Source: Cyanobacteriota bacterium
Lineage (GTDB): Bacteria > Cyanobacteriota > Cyanobacteriia > Leptolyngbyales > Leptolyngbyaceae
Length of the DNA: 11,203 nt
NCBI GenBank assembly: GCA_027482985.1
Contig: JAIXVO010000388.1
Span: 1 to 11,203, forward strand
Direction: 5' to 3'
Each line of letters begins with the position of its first letter. Within the stretch, counting starts at the first letter, position 1. The position numbers and the translations under genes are program-made. Positions 5,229 to 11,203 of the stretch are shown one piece after another. The notes beneath the pieces were generated by a model, which saw only the letters and a list, made by a program, of their open reading frames with translations, searched no databases and was not told the origin of the DNA.

Positions 5229-7085
5229 ATGGAAAGCATCACAACTGATGTGCTGGTGGTTGGGGGGGGCACAGGGGGGACTGCGGCTGCGATTCAGGCC
5301 GCGCGGCGAGGTGCCCAGACGGTGCTAGTGAGTGAATTTCCCTGGTTGGGGGGAATGTTGACGAGTGCTGGCGTTGCTGCCCCTGACGGGAATGAGTTGA
5401 TTCCCTGGCAAACGGGGTTGTGGGGGGCTTTTTTGCAAGCTCTGCGATCGCGCCAACCGGGTGGACTGGATCACGGTTGGGTCAGCTTTTTTACCTATGA
5501 TCCTGGCATCGGTGCCGCCATTTTTGCCGATTGGGTTGCGGCTCTCCCCAATCTCAAGTGGATTTCGGGGCAGGTGCCCTTGAAAGTCTTGCAAACGAAT
5601 CAGCGGGTACATGGAGTCCGGTTTGCGGATTACACCATCCACGCCCAAATTACGTTGGATGGCACGGAGTTAGGCGATCTGTTAGCTCTAGGCGAAATTC
5701 CCCATCGCTGGGGCTGGGAATTGCAGTCCGAATTTGGTGAACCCAGTGCCCCCGTTGTGCCCAGCGTGCTGACGGCAACCTATCCGGTTCAGGTGCCGAC
5801 CTGGGTCGTGGTAATGCAGGATTTTGGGGCAGACCAGGAAGCCCCCCTCATTCCGCCGCCGCCCATTGAAACGCCCAGCGATCGCTTTGCCGGAGCCTGG
5901 GACAACTATGGGGGAGAACAGTTTTTGAACTATGGGCGCTTACCGGGCGATCGCTTCATGATCAACTGGCCGATTCATGGCAATGATTATGGTGAAGGGG
6001 TGGGGCGGCTGGTGCAAAGTGACCAGTCGCGCCAGAATTTTTTGCAGGAAGCTTATTGGCATAGTCAAAGTTTTGCCCGCCATATTCAAACCCAACTGGG
6101 CCGACGCTACGGTCTCGCCATCGATGTCTTCCCCTCGGTTGCTTCCTGGGGCGGGGGTGCCTATGCGCTGCATCCTTACTTTCGCGAAAGTCGGCGCTTA
6201 GTCGGCATGACAACAATTCGCGAACAGGATCTACTCCCGATCGCCAATGGTGTCGTGGCGCATTTGCCCTTCACTATCTCCGCCGCTGGTTGCGACGAGG
6301 TGGAATCCCTTTGTGACGCGATCGCGATCGGCAACTACGCGAACGATCATCACTATCCCAGTGGCGATATCCAACTTGCACCTAAATCCATGCGTTGGGG
6401 CGGACGTTGGACGGGCACTCCGTTCACAATCCCCTACCGGGCGCTGGTGTCCCCAACGGTGGATGGCTTTTTGGTGTGTGAGAAAAACTTTGCTGTGACC
6501 CACATGGCTAACGGCGCGACTCGCTTGCAACCCGTCATTTTAGGCGTAGGGCAGGCGGCGGGGATGGCCGCAGCGTTGTGTATTGAGCAGCAGTGTCAAC
6601 CGCGAGACTTGGCGGTGCGATCGCTGCAAACGGCTTTACTTCAGGATGCAATCGCCCCCGCCGCCGTGATCCCCTTGCTGAATCTCTCGCCTCACGACGG
6701 CACCTGGCAGTACTGGCAAACCTATTACCTGGATCACCCGGAGAACTATCCTGCCGATGGTCAATGTCCCCAGGATTGGCCGCTCCCAGCAACTGCCCAC
6801 ACCCTTGTGCAACTGGCTCCTCAGCAGCATGCAGGAGCATCTTTCAGCGGTACTTTTCAGCGGTTGGGCGATCAGCAATATCAGTTACAGTTACCTCCAA
6901 CCGCGACGGCTATCGGCAACACCGTGAATCTCGTGACCCTCGAGCCGCAAATTCACCAAAAATTGAGCCAACTCCACACGGGGCAGGCGATCGCCGTCAC
7001 TGGACAGCTCAATCCCTCTGGGCGCTGGCTTTTAGCGGAACATCTAGAAGTTTCTGAGGCTGGTGGAGCCAGTCCAATTAGCTAA
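5229..7085 (+). CDS. FAD-dependent oxidoreductase with C-terminal extension
   Basis: The 618-residue protein opens with a Rossmann FAD-binding fold: DVLVVGGGTGGTAAAIQAAR (7-26), with glycines 12-14, 16 and 17 and acidic E36 ending the second strand to hold the ribose. The following WLGGMLTSAG (39-48) is typical of the FAD_oxidored family (Pfam PF12831). The closing FAD contact is ILGVGQAAGMAAAL, from about residue 438. There is no signal peptide, so it is probably cytoplasmic. The substrate is unknown; relatives are often annotated only as FAD-dependent oxidoreductase. Residues after about 485 do not belong to the usual family core: a Trp/Tyr-rich stretch (WQYWQTYYLDHPENYP), then a beta-rich stretch ending GRWLLAEHLEV that might be a small OB-like barrel. 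The start is ATG at 5229, with no clear ribosome site. The first 200 bases hold runs of eight, six, six and six G. The 3' end overlaps the convergent DUF1816 gene by 8 bases. Confidence 0.9.
   Translation: MESITTDVLVVGGGTGGTAAAIQAARRGAQTVLVSEFPWLGGMLTSAGVAAPDGNELIPWQTGLWGAFLQALRSRQPGGLDHGWVSFFTYDPGIGAAIFADWVAALPNLKWISGQVPLKVLQTNQRVHGVRFADYTIHAQITLDGTELGDLLALGEIPHRWGWELQSEFGEPSAPVVPSVLTATYPVQVPTWVVVMQDFGADQEAPLIPPPPIETPSDRFAGAWDNYGGEQFLNYGRLPGDRFMINWPIHGNDYGEGVGRLVQSDQSRQNFLQEAYWHSQSFARHIQTQLGRRYGLAIDVFPSVASWGGGAYALHPYFRESRRLVGMTTIREQDLLPIANGVVAHLPFTISAAGCDEVESLCDAIAIGNYANDHHYPSGDIQLAPKSMRWGGRWTGTPFTIPYRALVSPTVDGFLVCEKNFAVTHMANGATRLQPVILGVGQAAGMAAALCIEQQCQPRDLAVRSLQTALLQDAIAPAAVIPLLNLSPHDGTWQYWQTYYLDHPENYPADGQCPQDWPLPATAHTLVQLAPQQHAGASFSGTFQRLGDQQYQLQLPPTATAIGNTVNLVTLEPQIHQKLSQLHTGQAIAVTGQLNPSGRWLLAEHLEVSEAGGASPIS
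5262..5279 (+). repeat. Paired G-runs at the 5' end of the oxidoreductase gene
   Basis: Eight consecutive G (5262-5269), then CACA, then six G (5274-5279) encode the glycines of the FAD-binding loop. Two further G6 runs follow at 5348-5353 and 5422-5427, the latter followed directly by C and T6. Nearly all these glycine codons use GGG although GGT and GGC are available and are used elsewhere in the gene. Confidence 0.7.
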
Positions 7086-7365
7086 TGGGTGGACTGCTGA
7101 AGGAAGGAGAAACCTTCCCGGAACGCTCTTCTACCTCGTCTGAAATGGTGAGCCGAGCGGGTTTGCATCGTTTGATCAGCACAGAGATATTCTGTGCCCC
7201 CTCGCTTTGCAAGTCCTCAACGTAGCCAGCCTTTTCCCCATTCGCTTCCTGCATGGAATTGAAGGGTCCGAAGTAATAGGTGCAGCGAGGCATGTCTGTT
7301 TTGATCTCGACCCACCAGGCCAGACCGAAAACATCCAATAAATTAGTCAAAAATTCTTGCATCAT
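7078..7365 (-). CDS. DUF1816 domain protein
   Basis: The 95-residue product matches the cyanobacterial DUF1816 family by its core, LAWWVEIKTDMPRCTYYFGPF (about 15-35), then GYVEDLQSEGAQNISVLIKRC (47-67) and PARLTI. The biochemical role is unknown. There is no signal peptide or membrane segment, and the tail after about residue 75 is Ser/Pro-rich and probably disordered. Two adjacent ATGs (7365 and 7362) are available; AGG a few bases upstream fits the second slightly better. It lies 69 bases downstream of the rlmB stop on the same strand with no clear terminator or promoter between, so it may share the mrnC-rlmB transcript. Its stop lies inside the last codons of the convergent oxidoreductase gene (8-base overlap), and no hairpin terminator is visible there. 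Confidence 0.88.
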   Translation of the reverse strand: MMQEFLTNLLDVFGLAWWVEIKTDMPRCTYYFGPFNSMQEANGEKAGYVEDLQSEGAQNISVLIKRCKPARLTISDEVEERSGKVSPSFSSPPIS

Positions 7366-7434
7366 TTACCTGCCAATTCCACCAGTGGCTTGTGATCAAC
7401 TGAAAAACTTGGAGTGACGTTACGAGTGTTCACT

Positions 7435-8469
7435 TCATGATTTGTTATACTCTGTTGACTCCCCTTTTTTCAACCAAGTTGAGTTGAATCGGTCTAAATG
7501 CAGAGCTTTCGAGGGGCGCTGTCGATAAATTTCGTAAATTGCCATTCCTGCCGCTACAGACGCATTCAAACTAGGTGTTTTCCCAGTTAAGTCGATGGAC
7601 ACCAGATGATCGCAGGACTTTTGGATTAACAAGCTTAACCCCTCGCCCTCCGCCCCAATCACCAGGGCGATCGCCCCCGAAAACTGTACAGCTGGTAAAG
7701 ATTGGGTCGCATCCGCAGCCAAACCGTAGATCCAGAATCCCGCCGCCTTCAAGTCTTCTAACGCTCGTGTCAGGTTGACCACTCGCGACACGGCAAAGTT
7801 TTCCAACGCTCCAGCTGCCACTTTGGCAACAGTCGCCGTGATCCCAACAGCCCGGCGTTGCGGAATCACCAAGCCTTGCGTCCCCATCGCCTCAGCCGTC
7901 CGAATAATCGCCCCCAGATTATGGGGATCTGTAATCCCATCCGCAATGATGATCACAGGTTGCGTCGAAGCCGCTTTGGCGCGTGCAATTAAGTCTGCCA
8001 GTTCGACATATTCATAGGGAGCCGCCTGAGCCGCGATCCCCTGGTGATTCGCGCCTTCCGTCAAATAATCTAGGCGGCGGGGATCAACTTCATCAATCAC
8101 GGTGCCATTACTTTTGGCTTCAGTCAGCAAAGAGTGGAATCGTTCGTCATATCGGAGTCGGGAGGTAATCCAGATGCGGTTTAAAGTGCGTTGATTTTCC
8201 AGGGCGGTGAGAACTGGATGTTTGCCATAAATCAGTTCTGGCGCTTCGGGTTCAACGACTTCAACCGGCGCTTCGACGATCGCTTCGGTGGGCTTGTGTT
8301 TCGGGATGGGTTTGCGATCGCCCCCGGCGGTCACGGGTTTCGGCAATTGGCGACCCCGTGGGCGTTGTCCCGGCTTATCAGAATAGCGGCGCTTGGGCTG
8401 TGCTGATCCCGATCCCCGATTGGGCGATCGGGATGGCTGCGGTTTAGGTTTAGGTTTCTTATCAGTCAT
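7435..8469 (-). CDS. rlmB: 23S rRNA 2'-O-methyltransferase, RlmB/TrmH (SpoU) family
   Basis: The protein transfers methyl from S-adenosylmethionine to a ribose 2'-OH; RlmB modifies G2251 in 23S rRNA. In 344 residues, about 1-70 are basic, Pro-rich and low-complexity (PKPKPQPS onward), probably disordered and able to contact RNA. A substrate-binding domain follows from ELIYGKHPV (78-86) to about 155. The trefoil-knot SPOUT domain carries all three motifs: [18 protein letters not shown] (177-194) with N184 and R190; [10 protein letters not shown] (270-279) with E274; and [21 protein letters not shown] (293-313) with N302. The ATG at 8469 is preferred; extension to a TTG at 8547 would add 26 residues without a ribosome site. 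It follows mrnC after 120 bases on the same strand, an arrangement also known in Bacillus (mrnC-rlmB, both ribosome maturation), so co-transcription is plausible. The exact modified nucleotide cannot be proved from the sequence. Confidence 0.94.
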   Translation of the reverse strand: MTDKKPKPKPQPSRSPNRGSGSAQPKRRYSDKPGQRPRGRQLPKPVTAGGDRKPIPKHKPTEAIVEAPVEVVEPEAPELIYGKHPVLTALENQRTLNRIWITSRLRYDERFHSLLTEAKSNGTVIDEVDPRRLDYLTEGANHQGIAAQAAPYEYVELADLIARAKAASTQPVIIIADGITDPHNLGAIIRTAEAMGTQGLVIPQRRAVGITATVAKVAAGALENFAVSRVVNLTRALEDLKAAGFWIYGLAADATQSLPAVQFSGAIALVIGAEGEGLSLLIQKSCDHLVSIDLTGKTPSLNASVAAGMAIYEIYRQRPSKALHLDRFNSTWLKKGESTEYNKS

Positions 8470-8589
8470 AAATGTGCCCAGAGAGGATGAGAGAGGGAAT
8501 GGATCGGAACGGCAAGCATTCATTTCAGCCACACCCTTGCCCCTCAACCCCTTGCCAATGCGATCTAAGGGTGAGAGACGGGCTGGCGA

Positions 8590-9060
8590 TCAAATGGGAT
8601 CGGCGTGGACTAACGTCAAGAGCGTGAGCAAGCGGGGCAAATCCGTTAAATAAAGATATCCCACCAGGGTTTCCAGGCTGGTGGCCTGTTGATAAATGGC
8701 CACATCAACCCGCCGCGATCGATGCACTGCGGCATTGCGTCCGCGTTTGACCCACTCTAATTCGATGTCAGTCAGATGCGGTTCCCAAACTTGCAACTGC
8801 TGCGCCTGGGCTTCGGCTCGCACCTGGGACACCACCTGCTGATGGTAGGTTTGAATCCGCTGGGGGGGAAAGAGATAATGCCGCCGCACAAACAACTCAT
8901 AGACGGCATCACCCAGATATGCGAGTGCGGCTGGAGAAAGTTGCTGAATTTGCGCTGCCGAGAGCGATCGCCCCTCGTTGACCGCAGCCAACAATTGCTC
9001 ACTCAAATGGAGTGGGACAGAAGACTCAGGATTCGGGGCATGATCGATTTCCGTAGGCAC
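8590..9060 (-). CDS. mrnC: Mini-ribonuclease III
   Basis: Mini-III is a dimeric RNase III-like enzyme without the double-stranded RNA binding domain. In Bacillus it matures 23S rRNA ends, and homologues act on rRNA in cyanobacteria and chloroplasts. The 156-residue product has LAYLGDAVYELFVRRHYL as the first helix of the catalytic fold, with the catalytic acidic pair D and E in GDAVYE. The second signature, LEWVKRGRNAAVHR, is highly characteristic of Mini-III. Start: no in-frame ATG exists up to an upstream TAA stop. GTG at 9060 is preferred because GGGG lies about 10 bases upstream; TTG at 9075 would add five residues. The first 25 residues or so are variable. The gene heads a probable operon with rlmB on the same strand. 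The C-terminus ends DLPRLLTLLTLVHADPI, in line with the family. A run of seven C in the coding strand (8868-8862) lies mid-gene. Confidence 0.93.
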   Translation of the reverse strand: MPTEIDHAPNPESSVPLHLSEQLLAAVNEGRSLSAAQIQQLSPAALAYLGDAVYELFVRRHYLFPPQRIQTYHQQVVSQVRAEAQAQQLQVWEPHLTDIELEWVKRGRNAAVHRSRRVDVAIYQQATSLETLVGYLYLTDLPRLLTLLTLVHADPI

Positions 9061-9118
9061 TGGGCAGCACCCCAAATAATGGACTGAACCACCAACAATT
9101 CCCCATCGGCAGACTGGG

Positions 9119-9146
9119 TTGACAGTTGGTTACCTTTGAGAATAAC
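9119..9146 (+). promoter_or_regulatory. Promoter-like site pointing into the msrP-like gene end
   Basis: A perfect -35 hexamer TTGACA (9119-9124) is followed after 16 bases by AATAAC (9141-9146), which matches the -10 consensus at four of six bases. No plus-strand gene lies downstream before 10397, so a transcript from here would run antisense to the YuiH-like gene. It may be chance. The rest of the 9061-9245 gap shows no gene and no terminator. Confidence 0.25.
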
Positions 9147-9245
9147 CGAGACCCCTGCCAGGAACTGCGAGGACTTAGGCAGAATTAAGAATCGGTCATG
9201 AATATTTAACTAAACCCAGCGGTGTATCCTGTGGCGATCGCGGTC

Positions 9246-9839
9246 TTACAAAACGCTATACCGCTCGCTGGCCCAGGGATCGCCCCGATGGTGATAGCCA
9301 TTCCGCTCCCAAAATCCCAGATCCATTTGCGCCAGAAACTCTAAACCATTGATCCACTTGGCGCTTTTCCAGGCATAGAGATGCGGCACAACCAGCCGCA
9401 AAGGCCCACCATGTTCCGCTGGCAACGGTTCACCAAATAAAGTATGCGCGAAGAAGTTCTCCTCCCGCAAAAAATCGTCTAGCGCAATGTTGGTCGTGTA
9501 GCCACCGTAACAATGTTGCATCAGGTGCTGGGCTTGGGGATCGAGTTCTAGCTGTTGCATGAAATCCGTCACCTTGATTCCAGTCCATTGCACATCTAAT
9601 TTTGACCAAGTCGTGACGCAATGGAAATCTGCCGTGAACTGGCTTTGGGGCATCGCCATGATGTCGTCCCACGTGAAGGTGCGAGCTGCTGCCAGCCCCC
9701 AAACCTTCAAGTTCCAATCAGCCAGATGCACAACAGGCGTGTCTCCGTAGGTCAAAACAGGAAACCCGCCTGCAAGTTTTTGCCCCGGTGGGACGCGATC
9801 GCCCAGTCCGGGATCAGGTGGATGGAAGAACTTAGACAA
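9246..9839 (-). CDS. Small molybdopterin-dependent oxidoreductase, sulfite oxidase fold (YuiH-like)
   Basis: The 197-residue product is the molybdopterin domain of the sulfite oxidase/YedY superfamily in its short soluble form, like Bacillus YuiH. The N-terminus has RVPPGQKLAGGFPVLTYGDTP (15-35), a hallmark of the group. The cysteine expected to bind molybdenum is C74 in DFHCVTTWSKLD (71-82). The closing cofactor-binding block is HGGPLRLVVPHLYAWKSAKW (143-162). There is no Tat or Sec signal and no heme or dimerisation domain, so it should be cytoplasmic. The substrate is unknown; MsrP relatives reduce methionine sulfoxide and others oxidise sulfite. The start is TTG at 9839: a G-rich stretch (AAGGGGCGGA) ends 3 bases upstream, an in-frame TAG lies further up, and no in-frame ATG or GTG lies between. 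It follows rpmF by 52 bases on the same strand and may be co-transcribed. The molybdenum cofactor gene moaB is 7 kb away. Confidence 0.9.
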   Translation of the reverse strand: MSKFFHPPDPGLGDRVPPGQKLAGGFPVLTYGDTPVVHLADWNLKVWGLAAARTFTWDDIMAMPQSQFTADFHCVTTWSKLDVQWTGIKVTDFMQQLELDPQAQHLMQHCYGGYTTNIALDDFLREENFFAHTLFGEPLPAEHGGPLRLVVPHLYAWKSAKWINGLEFLAQMDLGFWERNGYHHRGDPWASERYSVL

Positions 9840-9891
9840 GATTCCGCCCCTTACGCTGAATGAACAGAACGCCAGCTAACGCACAGGTATT

Positions 9892-10071
9892 CTAGGATTC
9901 TTCATCCTCGTCTTCATCCGCCTGGGGATAGACGAAGCCTTCTGCCCGTCCAGTCAGGATGGATTTACCCAGAGACAATGCTTTTTGCGCCTGGTCAGCA
10001 GCTTTCCGCTTCCAGTTTGCCCGCCGCATATCGCGTTTCGATTTAGAGGTTTTCTTCTTAGGAACAGCCAT
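9892..10071 (-). CDS. rpmF: 50S ribosomal protein L32
   Basis: L32 is a small basic protein of the large ribosomal subunit. The 59-residue product starts [20 protein letters not shown], the standard N-terminus of cyanobacterial and chloroplast L32. [21 protein letters not shown] follows, and the tail is very acidic (ADEDEDEES). There is no cysteine, so this is the zinc-free form. Initiation is at ATG 10071; a good ribosome site is not visible. A possible minus-strand -10 box TAGAAT lies at 10105-10100, about 30 bases upstream, without a clear -35. The msrP-like gene follows after 52 bases. The divergent neighbour across 325 bases is cysA. The frame is short but the family match is unmistakable. 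Confidence 0.95.
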   Translation of the reverse strand: MAVPKKKTSKSKRDMRRANWKRKAADQAQKALSLGKSILTGRAEGFVYPQADEDEDEES

Positions 10072-10396
10072 TGCCGAAAAATTTCGTCACAACCCACCTA
10101 TTCTAATGCAAGAAGTGCCGAATCTCTACCGCATTCTTGGAACTGGCTAGACTGTGGTCATTTTCTGCCTCAACAGCGCTGGGGGCGATCCGATGTGGCT
10201 CAACTTCTCTTCTCCTGATGCGCGAGTCTTCACCCGATGGTGTTCGCCAGCTTGCACATCATTCCTTCTCGTGAGCGCTTTATTCTAGAAGAATCATAGT
10301 GTAAACTACGAAAATCCTATCAAAGAACTGTGGTTTGTCGCTGTCCAGCACTGTTGTTCTCTTTAGGATCCCCCCTCATCATCAAGGATCAGCGCT
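10072..10396. other. Divergent intergenic region between rpmF (-) and cysA (+)
   Basis: No gene is visible in these 325 bases; the short open frames on the plus strand at 9959-10218 mainly shadow rpmF. Points of note: a minus-strand TAGAAT box (10105-10100) for rpmF; a palindrome TTCTAGAA (10283-10290); and TAGT-GTAA-ACTA (10297-10308), a 4-bp inverted repeat in an AT-rich stretch 89-100 bases before the cysA start, where a sulfur-responsive LysR-type regulator could bind. An AAGGA ribosome site (10384-10388) precedes the cysA GTG by 8 bases. I cannot assign a confident cysA promoter. Confidence 0.6.
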
Positions 10397-11203
10397 GTGG
10401 GTATTGTTGTTGAAGATGTCTCGAAGCGGTTTGGCAGTTTTGACGCGGTTAGTCAAGTCAACCTCAAGATTGCGAGTGGCTCGCTGGTTGCCTTACTGGG
10501 CCCTTCTGGTTCTGGCAAATCGACTTTGTTGCGATTGATTGCTGGGTTAGAAGAACCTGATACTGGCCGCATTTGGTTGACGGGTGAAGATGCGACCCAG
10601 CGAACAGTCCAGGATCGCAACATTGGCTTTGTCTTTCAGCATTATGCGTTGTTCAAGCATTTGACAGTGCGAAAAAATATTGCGTTTGCCCTGGAAATTC
10701 GCAAAACGCCACCAGCCAAAGTGAAGGCGCGGGTGGAAGAACTGCTGGAGTTGGTGCAGTTACAGGGATTGGGCGATCGCTATCCATCGCAACTGTCGGG
10801 GGGGCAGCGGCAACGGGTGGCATTGGCGCGAGCGTTGGCGGTTGAACCGAAAGTCCTGCTATTGGATGAACCTTTTGGGGCGCTAGATGCCAAAGTGCGG
10901 AAAGATTTACGCGCTTGGTTACGCCGATTGCACGACGAAGTTCATGTCACTACGGTCTTTGTAACCCACGATCAGGAAGAAGCGATGGAAGTGTCGGATG
11001 AAATTGTGGTGATGAATAAAGGCAAGGTGGAGCAGATTGGCTCTCCGGCGGAGATTTACGATCATCCGGCAAGTGCGTTTGTCATGAGTTTTATTGGCCC
11101 GGTGAATGTGTTGCCTAGCACTTCCGGGATTTTTCAAGCGAACGGGTTTGATAGTCCGCATGCGGAGGTGTTTCTGCGACCGCAAGATATTTTGGTGGAA
11201 ACG
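10397..11203 (+). CDS. cysA: Sulfate/thiosulfate ABC transporter ATP-binding protein (partial, runs off the right edge)
   Basis: CysA is the ATPase that powers the CysTWA sulfate/thiosulfate importer on the inner face of the plasma membrane. The visible 269 residues are open to the window edge. They start [15 protein letters not shown] (GTG at 10397, with AAGGA 8 bases upstream), the usual N-terminus. Nucleotide-binding motifs run in order: Walker [10 protein letters not shown] (35-43), Q-loop Q81 in FVFQHYALF, signature LSGGQRQR (133-140), Walker B VLLLDEP (153-159), D-loop GALDAK and switch H191 in [16 protein letters not shown] (230-240), at the start of the C-terminal regulatory (TOBE) region, marks it as CysA among related importer ATPases. 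Full proteins are near 340-360 residues, so roughly 70-90 are missing. Partner genes (binding protein, cysT, cysW) are not upstream here; rpmF is. Transcription is probably induced by sulfur starvation, as in other cyanobacteria (inferred). Confidence 0.95.
   Translation, partial: MGIVVEDVSKRFGSFDAVSQVNLKIASGSLVALLGPSGSGKSTLLRLIAGLEEPDTGRIWLTGEDATQRTVQDRNIGFVFQHYALFKHLTVRKNIAFALEIRKTPPAKVKARVEELLELVQLQGLGDRYPSQLSGGQRQRVALARALAVEPKVLLLDEPFGALDAKVRKDLRAWLRRLHDEVHVTTVFVTHDQEEAMEVSDEIVVMNKGKVEQIGSPAEIYDHPASAFVMSFIGPVNVLPSTSGIFQANGFDSPHAEVFLRPQDILVET

Noticed and set aside
5325..6840. Many open frames on both strands inside the oxidoreductase gene
   Set aside because: They are shadows of a GC-rich coding region with a clear protein family in the main frame.
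8470..8547. Extension of rlmB to a TTG at 8547
   Set aside because: There is no ribosome site and the added residues show no family similarity; the ATG at 8469 is the better start.
1..11203. A novel defence, biosynthetic or mobile system
   Set aside because: Nearly all genes belong to known housekeeping, photosynthesis or transport families with host-like codon use and HIP1 sites; no repeats, nucleases, toxins or integrases of such a system are seen.

Overview
The window is ordinary chromosome from a cyanobacterium. The evidence is a photosystem I subunit gene (psaK), several protein families found mainly or only in cyanobacteria (a DUF1816 protein, a G/H-type type IV pilin, a CtpB-like processing protease), and 21 perfect copies of the HIP1 octamer GCGATCGC in 11.2 kb, where about 0.2 would be expected by chance at even base composition. 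Genus and species cannot be read from the sequence. I found no mobile element, CRISPR array, tRNA or rRNA, and nothing resembling a defence or secondary-metabolism cluster.

Left part (1-4147): a CtpB/CtpA-type carboxyl-terminal protease (+) converges on a MoaB/Mog-family molybdenum cofactor gene (-), with a shared hairpin terminator between them. After a 317-base non-coding gap comes a secreted pilin-like protein (+), which converges on psaK (-) across a second strong terminator. psaK and trpF (tryptophan synthesis) are transcribed divergently. The 159 bases between them hold a good psaK promoter, a possible trpF promoter and a spaced 10-bp inverted repeat that touches both, which makes it the best candidate for an undescribed regulatory site here.

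Middle part (4148-7365): a small coiled-coil protein of unknown function (+), a stand-alone CheY-like receiver protein (-), and a 618-residue FAD-dependent oxidoreductase (+) with an unexplained C-terminal extension of about 130 residues and unusual G-runs at its 5' end. The oxidoreductase overlaps a convergent DUF1816 gene (-) by 8 bases.

Right part (7435-11203): two minus-strand RNA-maturation genes, Mini-III ribonuclease (mrnC) followed by an RlmB-type 23S rRNA 2'-O-methyltransferase. Further right on the minus strand are rpmF (ribosomal protein L32, 59 residues) and a small YuiH-like molybdopterin oxidoreductase of the sulfite oxidase fold. A 325-base divergent intergenic region separates rpmF from cysA, the sulfate/thiosulfate importer ATPase, which starts with GTG and runs off the right edge. 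A sulfite-oxidase-fold enzyme close to a sulfate importer, with a molybdenum cofactor gene 7 kb away, is suggestive but may be coincidence.

Several genes lack an ATG start: psaK (TTG, decided by a strong Shine-Dalgarno site), the YuiH-like gene (TTG), mrnC (GTG or TTG), the pilin (GTG) and cysA (GTG).
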